Source: a virus
Virus record (IMG/VR): IMGVR_UViG_3300028415_000001
Span: 1 to 32,207 of that record
Direction: 5' to 3' (one strand)
Length of the DNA stretch: 32,207 nt
A program made the translations under genes and the position numbers. The notes under the pieces are model-generated. The model ran no database searches and had not been told where the DNA came from. It saw nothing but the letters and a program-made list of their open reading frames with translations. Within the stretch, counting starts at the first letter, position 1; every line of letters starts with the position of its first letter. Shown here piece by piece: positions 1 through 7,022 of this stretch.

Positions 1-127
1 GGTATTTGCTCATGTTTTTATCCGATTGATTTATGTAAACTTTTCACAAAAGAACTTGGGTTTGGTAGGCTCTTGCTATCAAGGTGTTTGTTCCTATCAC
101 TAACCCTCTCCATGTCTATTCTGCCAT
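1..127. repeat. Terminal overlap of a circular assembly (copy 1)
   Basis: These 127 bases are identical to the last 127 bases of the window. Both copies lie inside the 3' end of the same minus-strand gene and are not bounded by any feature. A length of exactly 127 equals the largest k-mer used by common short-read assemblers, so the simplest reading is a closed circle written with its k-mer overlap, not a biological terminal repeat. Confidence 0.9.
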
Positions 128-581
128 CCAGATATATAGGTGTGTTTAAGTGGATAGCTCTTTCCATACTGATACTACCATTTATCATTAAATTGATATT
201 AGCGGAACATATTGCGCCAAATTCTCCAGTTTGCTTATGTCGCGTGTCTTCTATCTTTGGTGTTTTTTTAGCTTTCTCTATATTCCTGCGATTTATTATT
301 TCTTGTGCCTCTTGCTTATAGAAAAGAACATTTGCTATTTTTGGGAAATACTCACTCTTTCTGCGAAGAATCATACATATTTCATAAAACAACTCACTGG
401 ATATTTTTTCTTCCCTCAAGTCTTCGTGGTACTCCTTCGCCAACATCACCATTTCCGCTTCCGTTGGTGCCCTGTCTTTAAATCTTATGCTCCAGCTCTT
501 CATTGCGGCGATAATCTGGTTTATATCCGGTGTCCCCTGCTTCGAGGAGTTCCCTTGCAAATCGTTCTCTTGTTTCATCAT
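18..581 (-). CDS. Putative helicase-loader-like replication protein
   Basis: This is the last gene of the minus-strand replication operon. The start chosen is the ATG at 581, preceded by GAGG five bases upstream; it gives about 187 aa, and the reading frame is open further upstream inside the replication initiator gene. Residues about 20-85 look like a small helical domain of the kind found in phage helicase loaders of the G39P type: a run of acidic and hydrophobic helices ending in a segment like 'SEYFPKIANVL', which resembles the 'FxPxxxE/NL' end of that domain. The C-terminal part is polar and matches nothing I recognise. Position directly after an O-like initiator fits the lambda O-P arrangement. 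The function is inferred from this position and weak similarity. The 3' end lies in the duplicated window overlap. Confidence 0.5.
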   Translation of the reverse strand: MMKQENDLQGNSSKQGTPDINQIIAAMKSWSIRFKDRAPTEAEMVMLAKEYHEDLREEKISSELFYEICMILRRKSEYFPKIANVLFYKQEAQEIINRRNIEKAKKTPKIEDTRHKQTGEFGAICSANINLMINGSISMERAIHLNTPIYLDGRIDMERVSDRNKHLDSKSLPNPSSFVKSLHKSIG

Positions 582-1311
582 GAACCTCTTTTTTATTTCT
601 TGGCTGCATAATCCCATTTTTTGCTGGCATCCAATCAACATTAAAACTCTGCCAGCCTCTTGAACACATTTGATCAACACATTCTTTTAATGAGAAACCT
701 TGTTTAGTCGCCTTTTCAAGCTGGTTAATAATTCCGTTAAAGGCTCGTTCTGTTTCAGGTGGTTTTTTTATGTGCTTTTTTCTGTGAAGGATTATATCTG
801 ACCAATCTTTTTCTTCTATCCATTCTGGCCTTATTGAATGAGGATTAAAAACAATGTCTTTAGTTTTTTTACCATTCTTAACATTCTTAACATTCTTAAC
901 ATTCTTGTCTGGTGTCGCTTGCGTTTCACTGTCGTTTCGCTGTCGTTTCAGTTGCGTTTCAGTTGCGTTTCGCCTTGGGTCATATTGACTGTATTTAAGG
1001 ACAGTTATCCGTGTCGTTTTTTGTTCACTGGTGTGTCGGATTTGGTCCATGTTTTCTAATAACTTGAAAAACCTACGAACACGCGACTTATTCCAATTCC
1101 ACCTTTTAGACCATGTTTCAAGAGATTTTAAACTCTCTCCATAGTTGCATATAAGACATGTCATACCAAGCAACACCTCTTGCGGTTTTTCGCTGTGTTG
1201 CACTTCCCATAAAATATCTATCCACGCCTCAGCTTTTGAAAACTCTCTCTCTTCTTTCCAAAAAGGATGGTCAGAAAGTTTTCTCCATAGCGCTAGATAT
1301 CCTCTATGCAT
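478..1311 (-). CDS. Phage replication initiator (lambda O / DnaD-like)
   Basis: The protein is about 277 aa. Its first 100 residues begin 'MHRGYLALWRKLSDHPFW', typical of phage replication proteins with an N-terminal winged-helix domain (helix-turn-helix around residues 60-85). This is followed by a low-complexity linker with repeated Lys-Asn-Val units and a C-terminal helical region (about 165-225) resembling the DnaD-like or helicase-contact half. The start at 1311 has AAGGAG seven bases upstream, and the upstream HTH gene ends inside this gene (stop at 1304), so the two are probably translationally coupled. The linker DNA at 873-977 carries two families of tandem short repeats, as in lambda O, where the origin iterons lie within the gene. 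Expected role: binds the origin and recruits host or phage helicase loading proteins. Confidence 0.7.
   Translation of the reverse strand: MHRGYLALWRKLSDHPFWKEEREFSKAEAWIDILWEVQHSEKPQEVLLGMTCLICNYGESLKSLETWSKRWNWNKSRVRRFFKLLENMDQIRHTSEQKTTRITVLKYSQYDPRRNATETQLKRQRNDSETQATPDKNVKNVKNVKNGKKTKDIVFNPHSIRPEWIEEKDWSDIILHRKKHIKKPPETERAFNGIINQLEKATKQGFSLKECVDQMCSRGWQSFNVDWMPAKNGIMQPRNKKEVHDETRERFARELLEAGDTGYKPDYRRNEELEHKI
873..977. repeat. Tandem iteron-like repeats inside the initiator gene (candidate origin)
   Basis: Two adjacent tandem arrays are visible. The first is a 9-bp unit CATTCTTAA at 873-881, 882-890 and 891-899, with a partial fourth copy at 900-908. The second is an 11-bp unit, consensus GTTTCagTtGC, at 923-933, 934-944, 945-955, 956-966 and 967-977. 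The second period is one helical turn and does not match the codon period, which argues against repeats kept only for protein sequence. Placement within an O-like gene mirrors the lambda origin. Origin function is an inference. Confidence 0.5.
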
Positions 1312-1525
1312 TACTATGCTCCTTAATATCCTCTGCTCTCTCTGCCCGTAACTGTTTAGCAATAGAGTATATAGTTGTATTGCTCAACCCAAGATCCATT
1401 GCGCAATCTTTAGGCCGACCTCCTGGGTTTATTTTTAACCAATCACGAACCCTTTCTACGTTTTTTATACGTCTATTTATTTGGTAAGCAGTTAAAGCTT
1501 TTCCCCTTCCGTCTGCAAAGATCAT
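1304..1525 (-). CDS. Small helix-turn-helix DNA-binding protein
   Basis: A 73-aa protein and the first gene of the minus-strand replication operon. Residues about 34-60 (around 'GGRPKDCAMDLGLSNTTIYS') form a recognisable helix-turn-helix with the pattern of a homeodomain-like or phage regulator HTH. The start at 1525 follows AGAGG at a good distance. It ends within the next gene. It may regulate the divergent early promoters at 1549-1668 or assist replication initiation; the sequence does not decide between these. Confidence 0.6.
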   Translation of the reverse strand: MIFADGRGKALTAYQINRRIKNVERVRDWLKINPGGRPKDCAMDLGLSNTTIYSIAKQLRAERAEDIKEHSNA

Positions 1526-1548
1526 TGTTTACCTCTTATTTTTAAGAT

Positions 1549-1576
1549 TTTATACTACGATAAATACACAATACAA
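1549..1576 (-). promoter_or_regulatory. Predicted promoter of the replication operon
   Basis: On the minus strand TTGTAT (1576-1571) is followed after 16 bases by TATAAA (1554-1549), upstream of the HTH gene start at 1525. It lies in the 225-bp AT-rich gap between divergent operons. This is a motif match only. Confidence 0.45.
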
Positions 1577-1640
1577 TATGGTTTTAAAAATAGCAATATA
1601 TTTTTATGCATTAAATTATTTAAAGTTGGTTGTTTTATCC

Positions 1641-1668
1641 TTGCTTTATATTTTTAACACTGTATATT
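1641..1668 (+). promoter_or_regulatory. Predicted promoter of the recombination operon
   Basis: TTGCTT (1641-1646), 16 bases, TATATT (1663-1668) precedes the ATPase start at 1751. The surrounding gap is AT-rich and offers other possible -10 boxes, so the exact choice is uncertain. Confidence 0.4.
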
Positions 1669-1750
1669 GATAGGTATAGAAGCAAAAGAAACAATTGATT
1701 TCATACTGGCTGACGGGTTCAGATTTGATAAAACTTTTAAAGGGGAAAAG

Positions 1751-3673
1751 ATGAAACTAACACTACAAAAATTGGTACTGCGAAACTTCAAAGGAATTAA
1801 GGATTTCACCCTTGATACTTACAACAAAGACGTAAAAATCTTTGGTGATAATGCAACTGGAAAGACGACCTTAATGGACGCTGTTTCTTGGCTACTGTTC
1901 GATAAAGACAGCCTTAACCAGAAGCAATTTGAGATCAAGACTTTGAAGGATGGTGTGGCGATTCCGAAACTTGAACATGAAGTGGAGGCAGTTTTCATAC
2001 TGGATGATTCACCAATTAAACTTAAAAAGATTTACAAGGAAAAGTACACCAAGAAGCGCGGTCAGGCTGTTGCGGAGTTTACTGGCCACACTACCAACTA
2101 TTTTATTGACGATGTACCTGCAAGCAAGGGAGACTTTACAAGTAAGGTGGTTTCGTTATCATGTACTGAGGATGTTTTCCGACTGCTCACCAGCCCGACA
2201 CATTTCTCGCAGAATTTAACCTGGCAGAAACAACGGGAGTTACTGCTTGAGGTTTGCGGAGGAATTACGGATCAAGACGTTATTGACTCGGACGATAGTT
2301 TATCCGGTCTTCCTGCAATTCTTGACGGCAAAACATGCGACGATAGAAAAGCGATAATTGGCGCAACAAGAAAGAAGATAAACGACGAGATTAAAAGTAT
2401 TCCTGCACGTATCGACGAGCTGTCGAGGAATGAAGTTGAGCATGTAAATGTCACAGAAATAAATGAGAAGATTTCTGAATTACGAAAACAAGTAGCGGGC
2501 AAAGACCAAGAAATATTTTCAATTAAAAACGGCGATGAGATAGGTAAAAAGAGAAACGAAATTGCCTCGCTCGATAATCAAATTGAAAAGATTAAAAGCG
2601 AGCTTGGTAATACAAACAATTCTGCTATTTACGAAAAGAAAAAAGTATTGAGCGGAATTAAAGACAGGATTGCAGAGTTTAACCGAGAAATTCAAAACAA
2701 GAAAAACAGTATTGCCGGGCATGAAAATATCCTGAAAAAAGGCGAAGCCGAGTTAGAGCGATTACGGGGCGAGTTCAAGCAGATTGTAGGGAAAGAATTT
2801 ACGGCTGAAAGTTGCCCAACGTGCGGCAAGGCGATGACTGCAACAGAAGAAGAGGCGGCTTTAAAAAAGTTTAACCTCAATAAGTCAAATCTTATCGAGG
2901 CGAACAAGTCCGCAGGCAAGGAACAGGCTTTCAAAAACAAGAACTATGAAACCGTTATTTCAGCGGAGAAAAAAGAAGTTGCTGAGCTTGGCGAAAATAT
3001 AAAGTTTCAGGAGAAAGGAAAGCGTGACATTGAGAATGAAATAAAAGTATTGGAAAACGCTGTTACTCTGCTTGCTGATAATAAAGAATATCAAGTAGCT
3101 TTATCTAAACAATGTGAGCTTACAAAGGATGTTAAATCACTCGAAAACGGAAACACCGAGCTAATAGAATCCATCAAGGAAAAACGGTCAGAATTACGAG
3201 CCGAGGCAACCAGTTATGAGGAACAAATATCAACGGCAAAGCAGGCAGAGCAAAACAAAAAGCGCATCGAAGAATTGAACGCCCAAGAAAAAGCGTTGGC
3301 CCACGAATACGAAATACTCGAAGGTCATTTGTTTTTGATTGAGCAGTTTATAAAGGTAAAGGTTTCGATGCTCGAAGAGCGGATAAATAATAAGTTTGCA
3401 TTTGTTTCTTTTCGATTGTTTAAAGATCAAATTAACGATGGCGTGAGGGAAGTTTGCGAAGTGACGGTTGACGGTGTGCCTTACTGGTCGCTGAATAACG
3501 CAGCACGGATTCAAGCAGGTCTTGATATTATCAATACGATGAGCAATCACTATAAGTTTTCACCGAATATTTTTATTGATAACAGGGAAAGCGTAACCAG
3601 CATTCCTGAAGTTGGGGCGCAGGTTATTAGCTTGATTGTTTCTGAGCAGGATAAAACTTTGCGTGTCGAATAA
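1751..3673 (+). CDS. SMC/Rad50-like AAA ATPase of a phage recombination module
   Basis: The start at 1751 is preferred over an upstream TTG at 1667 because AGGGG lies six bases before it; the product is 640 aa. The N-terminus carries the RecF/Rad50 type opening 'LRNFKGIKDF' and a Walker A 'GDNATGKTT' at residues 32-40. A long Lys/Glu-rich coiled coil covers about 210-560, broken by a zinc-hook-like CPTC at residues 355-358. The C-terminal head has 'SLNNAARIQAGLDII' in place of the ABC signature and 'IFIDNRESV' as a Walker B-like strand. It is followed by RecT, as in phages that pair such an ATPase with an annealase. No SbcD/Mre11-type nuclease is encoded beside it. It probably processes or tethers DNA ends during replication-linked recombination. 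Confidence 0.85.
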   Translation: MKLTLQKLVLRNFKGIKDFTLDTYNKDVKIFGDNATGKTTLMDAVSWLLFDKDSLNQKQFEIKTLKDGVAIPKLEHEVEAVFILDDSPIKLKKIYKEKYTKKRGQAVAEFTGHTTNYFIDDVPASKGDFTSKVVSLSCTEDVFRLLTSPTHFSQNLTWQKQRELLLEVCGGITDQDVIDSDDSLSGLPAILDGKTCDDRKAIIGATRKKINDEIKSIPARIDELSRNEVEHVNVTEINEKISELRKQVAGKDQEIFSIKNGDEIGKKRNEIASLDNQIEKIKSELGNTNNSAIYEKKKVLSGIKDRIAEFNREIQNKKNSIAGHENILKKGEAELERLRGEFKQIVGKEFTAESCPTCGKAMTATEEEAALKKFNLNKSNLIEANKSAGKEQAFKNKNYETVISAEKKEVAELGENIKFQEKGKRDIENEIKVLENAVTLLADNKEYQVALSKQCELTKDVKSLENGNTELIESIKEKRSELRAEATSYEEQISTAKQAEQNKKRIEELNAQEKALAHEYEILEGHLFLIEQFIKVKVSMLEERINNKFAFVSFRLFKDQINDGVREVCEVTVDGVPYWSLNNAARIQAGLDIINTMSNHYKFSPNIFIDNRESVTSIPEVGAQVISLIVSEQDKTLRVE

Positions 3674-3694
3674 TCTAGACATTAAATCATAACG

Positions 3695-3723
3695 TGGTAT
3701 TATAAATTAACAACATAATACCA
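3695..3723. promoter_or_regulatory. Inverted repeat upstream of recT (operator or RNA hairpin)
   Basis: A perfect 9-bp inverted repeat, TGGTATTAT at 3695-3703 and ATAATACCA at 3715-3723, with an 11-base spacer, occupies the short gap between the ATPase and recT genes. It has no T-tract that would make it a terminator. It could be an operator or an mRNA processing or stability hairpin. Confidence 0.45.
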
Positions 3724-3753
3724 TATTATCGTATAAAATAAAAGGAGACAAAA

Positions 3754-4590
3754 ATGGCACAAGGAAATGAAGTAGCAAAAAAACAAGCAACACCAGTAGA
3801 CAAATTAAAACAGGTTCTGGCGAGCGATAGCATACAGCAACAGTTCAAGAATGCCTTGGCTGATAACGCTAATCTGTTCACTGCATCACTGGTTGACCTT
3901 TACGCAGGTGACAGCTATCTCCAAAAGTGTGAACCTGCCTTGGTGGTACTGGAAGCATTAAAAGCGGCAACGTTGAAATTGCCTATAAGTAAGTCTCTTG
4001 GTTTTGCCTATATTATCGCATACGGCGGAAAGCCTCAATTTATCCTTGGATATAAAGGCTTGGTGCAACTAGCAATGAGAAGCGGAGTATATAGGTGCAT
4101 CAATGCCGGGACTGTTTACGAAGGCGAACTGAGATCATCAAGTAAGCTGACGGGAGAAATTGACCTGACAGGCACGAAAACAAGCGAAAACCCTATCGGA
4201 TACTTTGCATACATTGAAACGATAAACGGCTTCAAAAAAACCATGTATTGCAATATTGACGATATGCGGGAGCATGGCAAAAAGTATAGTAAGTCATACA
4301 ACCAACATTCATCACCTTGGAAAAAAGAGTTTGACGGAATGGCTGAAAAAACCATGCTGAGAATGCTGCTCGGTAAATATGGACAAATGTCTATTGATAT
4401 GGCTGACGGTATGGCTGACGGTATGGCGCAAGAGGCGGATCCTGATTATGTCGGAGATGGTGGATACTCTGATAATGGAAACAAGGATTTTATCGACGTT
4501 GATACTGACACTGGCGAAGTTAAACAGGTTGACGATACCGAAGCATCAACAGAAGCAGACTTGAAAAAAGAAATGGATCCTGGTTACTAA
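3754..4590 (+). CDS. recT: RecT-family single-strand annealing protein
   Basis: A 278-aa protein with the usual size and layout of RecT. The recognisable core runs from about residue 15 to 220, with the family-typical stretches 'ALKAATLKLPISKSLGFAYIIAYGGK' (in part) and 'QFILGYKGLVQLAMRSGVY'. The C-terminal tail is acidic, as often seen in RecT, and contains the short repeat MADGMADGM, encoded by a duplicated 12-base unit. The start at 3754 has AAGGAG upstream. Its stop overlaps the next start as TAATG, so the hydrolase gene downstream is probably coupled to it. Role: anneals complementary single strands during phage recombination, normally with an exonuclease. No RecE/lambda exo is present here, so the ATPase, the MBL-fold protein or the VRR-NUC protein may take that place. 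Confidence 0.9.
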   Translation: MAQGNEVAKKQATPVDKLKQVLASDSIQQQFKNALADNANLFTASLVDLYAGDSYLQKCEPALVVLEALKAATLKLPISKSLGFAYIIAYGGKPQFILGYKGLVQLAMRSGVYRCINAGTVYEGELRSSSKLTGEIDLTGTKTSENPIGYFAYIETINGFKKTMYCNIDDMREHGKKYSKSYNQHSSPWKKEFDGMAEKTMLRMLLGKYGQMSIDMADGMADGMAQEADPDYVGDGGYSDNGNKDFIDVDTDTGEVKQVDDTEASTEADLKKEMDPGY

Positions 4591-5286
4591 TGTTTAAAAT
4601 AAAATCAATAGCGAGCAGTTCAGAAGGTAATTGCTATTTGGTTTCAAGCGGAGAGACATCTATACTTATTGAGTTTGGGTTGTCTTTCCGTAAGATCAAA
4701 CAGGCATTGAATTTTGATACGTCTTCCGTCGTGGGGTGTCTCGTAACCCACGACCATCTTTGACCATGCAAAAGGTGCAAAGGATGCAATAAAAGCAGGA
4801 ATGGACATATATGCAACCAAAGGCACGTTTTTAGCACTACAATTAAGCGGGCATAGGTGTAAACGCATCCGTGCTGGTAACCAGTTCAAGTTGGGCGATT
4901 TCGACATAATGCCATTTAAAACGGTACACGATGCGGCTGAGCCTGTTGGCTTTTTAATTGCCAACAGTAAGGGCGAAAAGCTTTTGTTTTTAACCGATAC
5001 TGCATACTGTGAATATAAGTTTAAGGGACTAACTCAAATAATGATAGAGTGTAATTTTTCAAACGATATTCTAAATGATCAGGATATGCCGACAGGACAA
5101 AAACAGAGATTGCTTGATTCTCATATGAGCCTTGAGCGTGTACTGGATTTCTTCGAAGAGAACGATATTGGCAAGCTGGAAGAGGTGCATTTGATACATT
5201 TGTCTGATGGCAATAGTGACGAAAAGTTGTTTAAGCGAAAGGTGCAGGAAGTTGTGGGAGTGCCTGTTTACGTTTGTGGAGCTTGA
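4590..5286 (+). CDS. Metallo-beta-lactamase-fold hydrolase, frame broken at CTT TGA C
   Basis: Frame 0 starts at the ATG at 4590 (TAATG overlap with recT) and reads 57 codons, ending in 'VTHDHL' before an in-frame TGA at 4761-4763. Moving +1 at this point continues as 'DHAKGAKDA' and stays open to 5286. The join restores the HxHxDH zinc motif exactly and gives a 231-aa protein of normal size. The other family landmarks are intact after the break: 'VHDAAEPVGF' (His), 'LLFLTDTAY' (Asp), 'SHMS' (His) and a late 'LIHLSD'. The break is at CTTTGAC (4758-4764), the heptamer used for the +1 frameshift in prfB. It is either a programmed frameshift, a fresh mutation or a sequence error; the intact remainder argues against an old pseudogene. 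MBL proteins of this YycJ-like type are common beside recT in phages. Confidence 0.8.
4728..4764 (+). promoter_or_regulatory. Candidate +1 recoding site: hairpin plus CTTTGAC
   Basis: A perfect 8-bp stem, GTCGTGGG (4728-4735) with CCCACGAC (4747-4754) and an 11-base loop, ends three bases before CTTTGAC (4758-4764). In prfB the stimulator is a Shine-Dalgarno-like AGGGGG three bases before the same CTT. That element is absent here, and a stem occupies its place. The recoding role is an inference. Confidence 0.4.
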
Positions 5287-5287
5287 T

Positions 5288-5503
5288 ATGGCAGGTGAGA
5301 AAATGATAAAAGGCTGTCACGCATACGGGCGGCACGACCTATGCCCTGAGTCTTGGTGCAAGCGATCACAGGGCGATTGGTGTTCAGAATATAAATGCTT
5401 GCACTACGATGGGCGGGAAAAAAGTATATTTCAGATTGAGAAGGAGAAGGGCGATGAAACAAATGAAACAAATACTCCCAACAGAGAGCCAAGAACAGAT
5501 TGA
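5288..5503 (+). CDS. Small Cys-rich protein of unknown function
   Basis: A 71-aa product from the ATG at 5288, which has GGAG upstream; a second ATG at 5303 has AGGTGAG before it and is also possible. The first 40 residues hold five Cys and three His in short spacings (around 'GCHAYGRHDLCPESWC'), which suggests a metal-binding fold. The tail is polar and charged and overlaps the start of the VRR-NUC gene. It sits in the recombination operon, between the MBL-fold hydrolase and the nuclease. No family is recognised. Confidence 0.55.
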   Translation: MAGEKMIKGCHAYGRHDLCPESWCKRSQGDWCSEYKCLHYDGREKSIFQIEKEKGDETNETNTPNREPRTD

Positions 5504-5834
5504 ATTTATACAATGGGCAGACATGTTCTTCAATGGCAACGATGAGTTCGTTTTTGCAATCCCTAACGGTGGTCTGCGTAATGTTGTAGTTGCGAAAAAG
5601 ATGAAGGCAGAAGGTGTCAAGGCTGGCGTTCCAGATTTATTTTTCACCCTCGCCCGTGGTGGGTATCACGGTCTTTTTATCGAAATGAAAAGGATCAAAG
5701 GCGGCTCGACCAGCAAAGACCAAAAAGATAAAATTGAGCGGTTACGGAACTGCGGCTATAAAGTTGATATTTGTAAGGGCTTCGACGAGGCCAAGAAGTC
5801 AATTCTTGAATATGTACAAATGCGAGGTGTGTAA
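5454..5834 (+). CDS. VRR-NUC domain nuclease
   Basis: A 126-aa protein; the ATG at 5454 is chosen for the AAGGAG before it and overlaps the end of the previous gene. It shows the VRR-NUC landmarks in order: an N-terminal helix with 'ESQEQIEFIQWA', the strand 'FAIPNGG', 'EGVKAGVPDLFF' with the catalytic-type Asp, and 'GLFIEMKR' with the Glu-x-Lys pair, followed by a Ser/Gln helix. Phage VRR-NUC proteins are standalone PD-(D/E)xK nucleases often encoded with recT and replication genes, and are thought to resolve branched DNA. The size is normal for the phage form. Confidence 0.85.
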   Translation: MKQMKQILPTESQEQIEFIQWADMFFNGNDEFVFAIPNGGLRNVVVAKKMKAEGVKAGVPDLFFTLARGGYHGLFIEMKRIKGGSTSKDQKDKIERLRNCGYKVDICKGFDEAKKSILEYVQMRGV

Positions 5835-6263
5835 ATGTGTGATATAGGCAGTAGCGAGAGGCCATCAATCTTTAATGAGACGTATCCAGTAGCCAGAAAA
5901 AACCATGTCTGCTGCGAGTGTAGCAGTGTCACTGAAAAAGATAACTTTCAGACTTTCAAAACATGCTCTTTCTGTGCTGATGTAAGAGAAGAGGCTCGTA
6001 CAGAGTTTGCGCTTGACGGTAATGAGGGGTTTCCTTTTGAGCAGCTTTGGGAATGGTGTGCTGGCGGATCGTGGCGGGGTGGCTCTTTTCTTGTTTATCT
6101 ACCACCTGGCCGGGGGGCCGGATCGGGTATCTATATGGGTGAAGTAGGTGTATTTACCTATACCGTATTTGTCGGGGTAGATGCGGCAGAGGTATTCGTG
6201 AACTTGTGCCGGGGTGTAGGTACGTATGTTTATATCCCCTGCCCGGCCGAGCAGGTGCATTGA
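5835..6263 (+). CDS. Small zinc-finger-like phage protein with antisense-overlapping tail
   Basis: The start follows the previous stop directly (TAAATG) and has GAGGTG upstream. The first 70 residues match a small phage family with 'YPVARKNHVCCECSS', then 'TFKTCSFCADVREEA', then a 'PFEQLWE' segment: two Cys pairs that look like a zinc knuckle. Relative to the proteins I remember, the stretch between the two Cys pairs is short. From about residue 88 the frame runs over the 3' end of the opposing endolysin gene (165 bp overlap, 6099-6263), and the Gly/Val-rich tail there looks like antisense read-through, not a domain. The true ancestral stop may have been lost when the two operons were joined. 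Confidence 0.6.
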   Translation: MCDIGSSERPSIFNETYPVARKNHVCCECSSVTEKDNFQTFKTCSFCADVREEARTEFALDGNEGFPFEQLWEWCAGGSWRGGSFLVYLPPGRGAGSGIYMGEVGVFTYTVFVGVDAAEVFVNLCRGVGTYVYIPCPAEQVH

Positions 6264-6455
6264 TTTGGGGCTGCCGTTTACCCTGGCGTTGTGGTGGCTG
6301 CAGCGGCAGCCGCTGGTGATATCTACCGGGGCGTTCAGGTCTTCTCTGGCCTTGAGTAGCACCTGGAGCAGCTCGGCATCCACGGTGTCGAAGCCACAGC
6401 CACAGCGGCAGGCGAATTCGTGTCGGAAAAACAGGGGTTCGCTGTATAGACTCAT
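6099..6455 (-). CDS. Endolysin, peptidase M15A family
   Basis: A 118-aa protein with the zinc D-Ala-D-Ala carboxypeptidase-like fold of the phage M15A endolysins: 'FACRCGCGFD' at 14-23, 'DITSGCRC..HN' at 46-56, and the metal ligands His67 and Asp74 in 'SMHLLGRAGDI' and His107 in 'THIDTR'. There is no signal peptide, so it should need the holin-like membrane proteins encoded just upstream. It is the last gene of the late operon and ends convergently against the recombination operon. Role: cleaves peptide cross-links of peptidoglycan at lysis. Confidence 0.88.
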   Translation of the reverse strand: MSLYSEPLFFRHEFACRCGCGFDTVDAELLQVLLKAREDLNAPVDITSGCRCSHHNARVNGSPKSMHLLGRAGDINIRTYTPAQVHEYLCRIYPDKYGIGKYTYFTHIDTRSGPPARW

Positions 6456-6458
6456 GGT

Positions 6459-6962
6459 TTATTGGTTTATTTGAGTTCCCCAGCTATCAAACCTTGCATC
6501 AATCCGCTTGTTTATTAAATCTTCAAACGTTTCTTGCCTTTCAAGCATGTTTGAAATTGATGTATTCAGTCTTGACAGCTGTTTTAGTTGAAATTTTTGT
6601 GCCTGTATGTTTTTGCCTTGTGTAACGGCTATATCACGTACAAGGGAACGTATTTCAGACACAGATACAGATCCTTCCTGCCTCTGTAGGGTAATCTCTT
6701 GGCGCAGCTCGGTTTTGACCATGCTGGTGTAGAGAAAACTAGCCGCGATAATCATGCCGATTAATCCAGTCGTGCCTAATATAAGGTTAAGACGAGTCAA
6801 AATTCCTGGAATCTTATCCACCAGAGCTTTCATGCCCTCTCTTCTCTCTACCTCTACATCATGCAAGGCGCATACTCCTGTCTCTTCCATTTGGCACCCG
6901 TTCACATCACATTTCGCTTCTTGAACTTTTCGAATATCTTCTTTTTCATACTTCGATGTCAT
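6459..6962 (-). CDS. Membrane protein of the lysis cluster with Cys motif and coiled coil
   Basis: The start at 6962 (MTSKYEK) is preferred to the ATG four codons upstream because GGAGG lies five bases before it; the product is 167 aa. Order of elements: a charged N-terminus with 'CDVNGCQ...GVCALHD' (three Cys and a His, possibly metal-binding), a single strong membrane segment at about residues 55-78 ('LGTTGLIGMIIAASFLY'), and then a long amphipathic helix likely to form a coiled coil. It lies directly upstream of the endolysin. The layout resembles small phage lysis-accessory proteins of the hemolysin XhlA type but with an added N-terminal motif. It could be a holin partner or a spanin-like protein; no lipobox is seen. 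Confidence 0.6.
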   Translation of the reverse strand: MTSKYEKEDIRKVQEAKCDVNGCQMEETGVCALHDVEVERREGMKALVDKIPGILTRLNLILGTTGLIGMIIAASFLYTSMVKTELRQEITLQRQEGSVSVSEIRSLVRDIAVTQGKNIQAQKFQLKQLSRLNTSISNMLERQETFEDLINKRIDARFDSWGTQINQ

Positions 6963-7022
6963 GGCACCCTCCACTTAACTTTAAGCCACTGAATACCAGT
7001 GGCGTTGTAGAAAGTCCCTACA

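Noticed and set aside
1-127. Biological direct terminal repeat
   Set aside because: Length equals a common maximum k-mer, the boundaries fall inside a gene, and the terminase is of the cos-cutting type.
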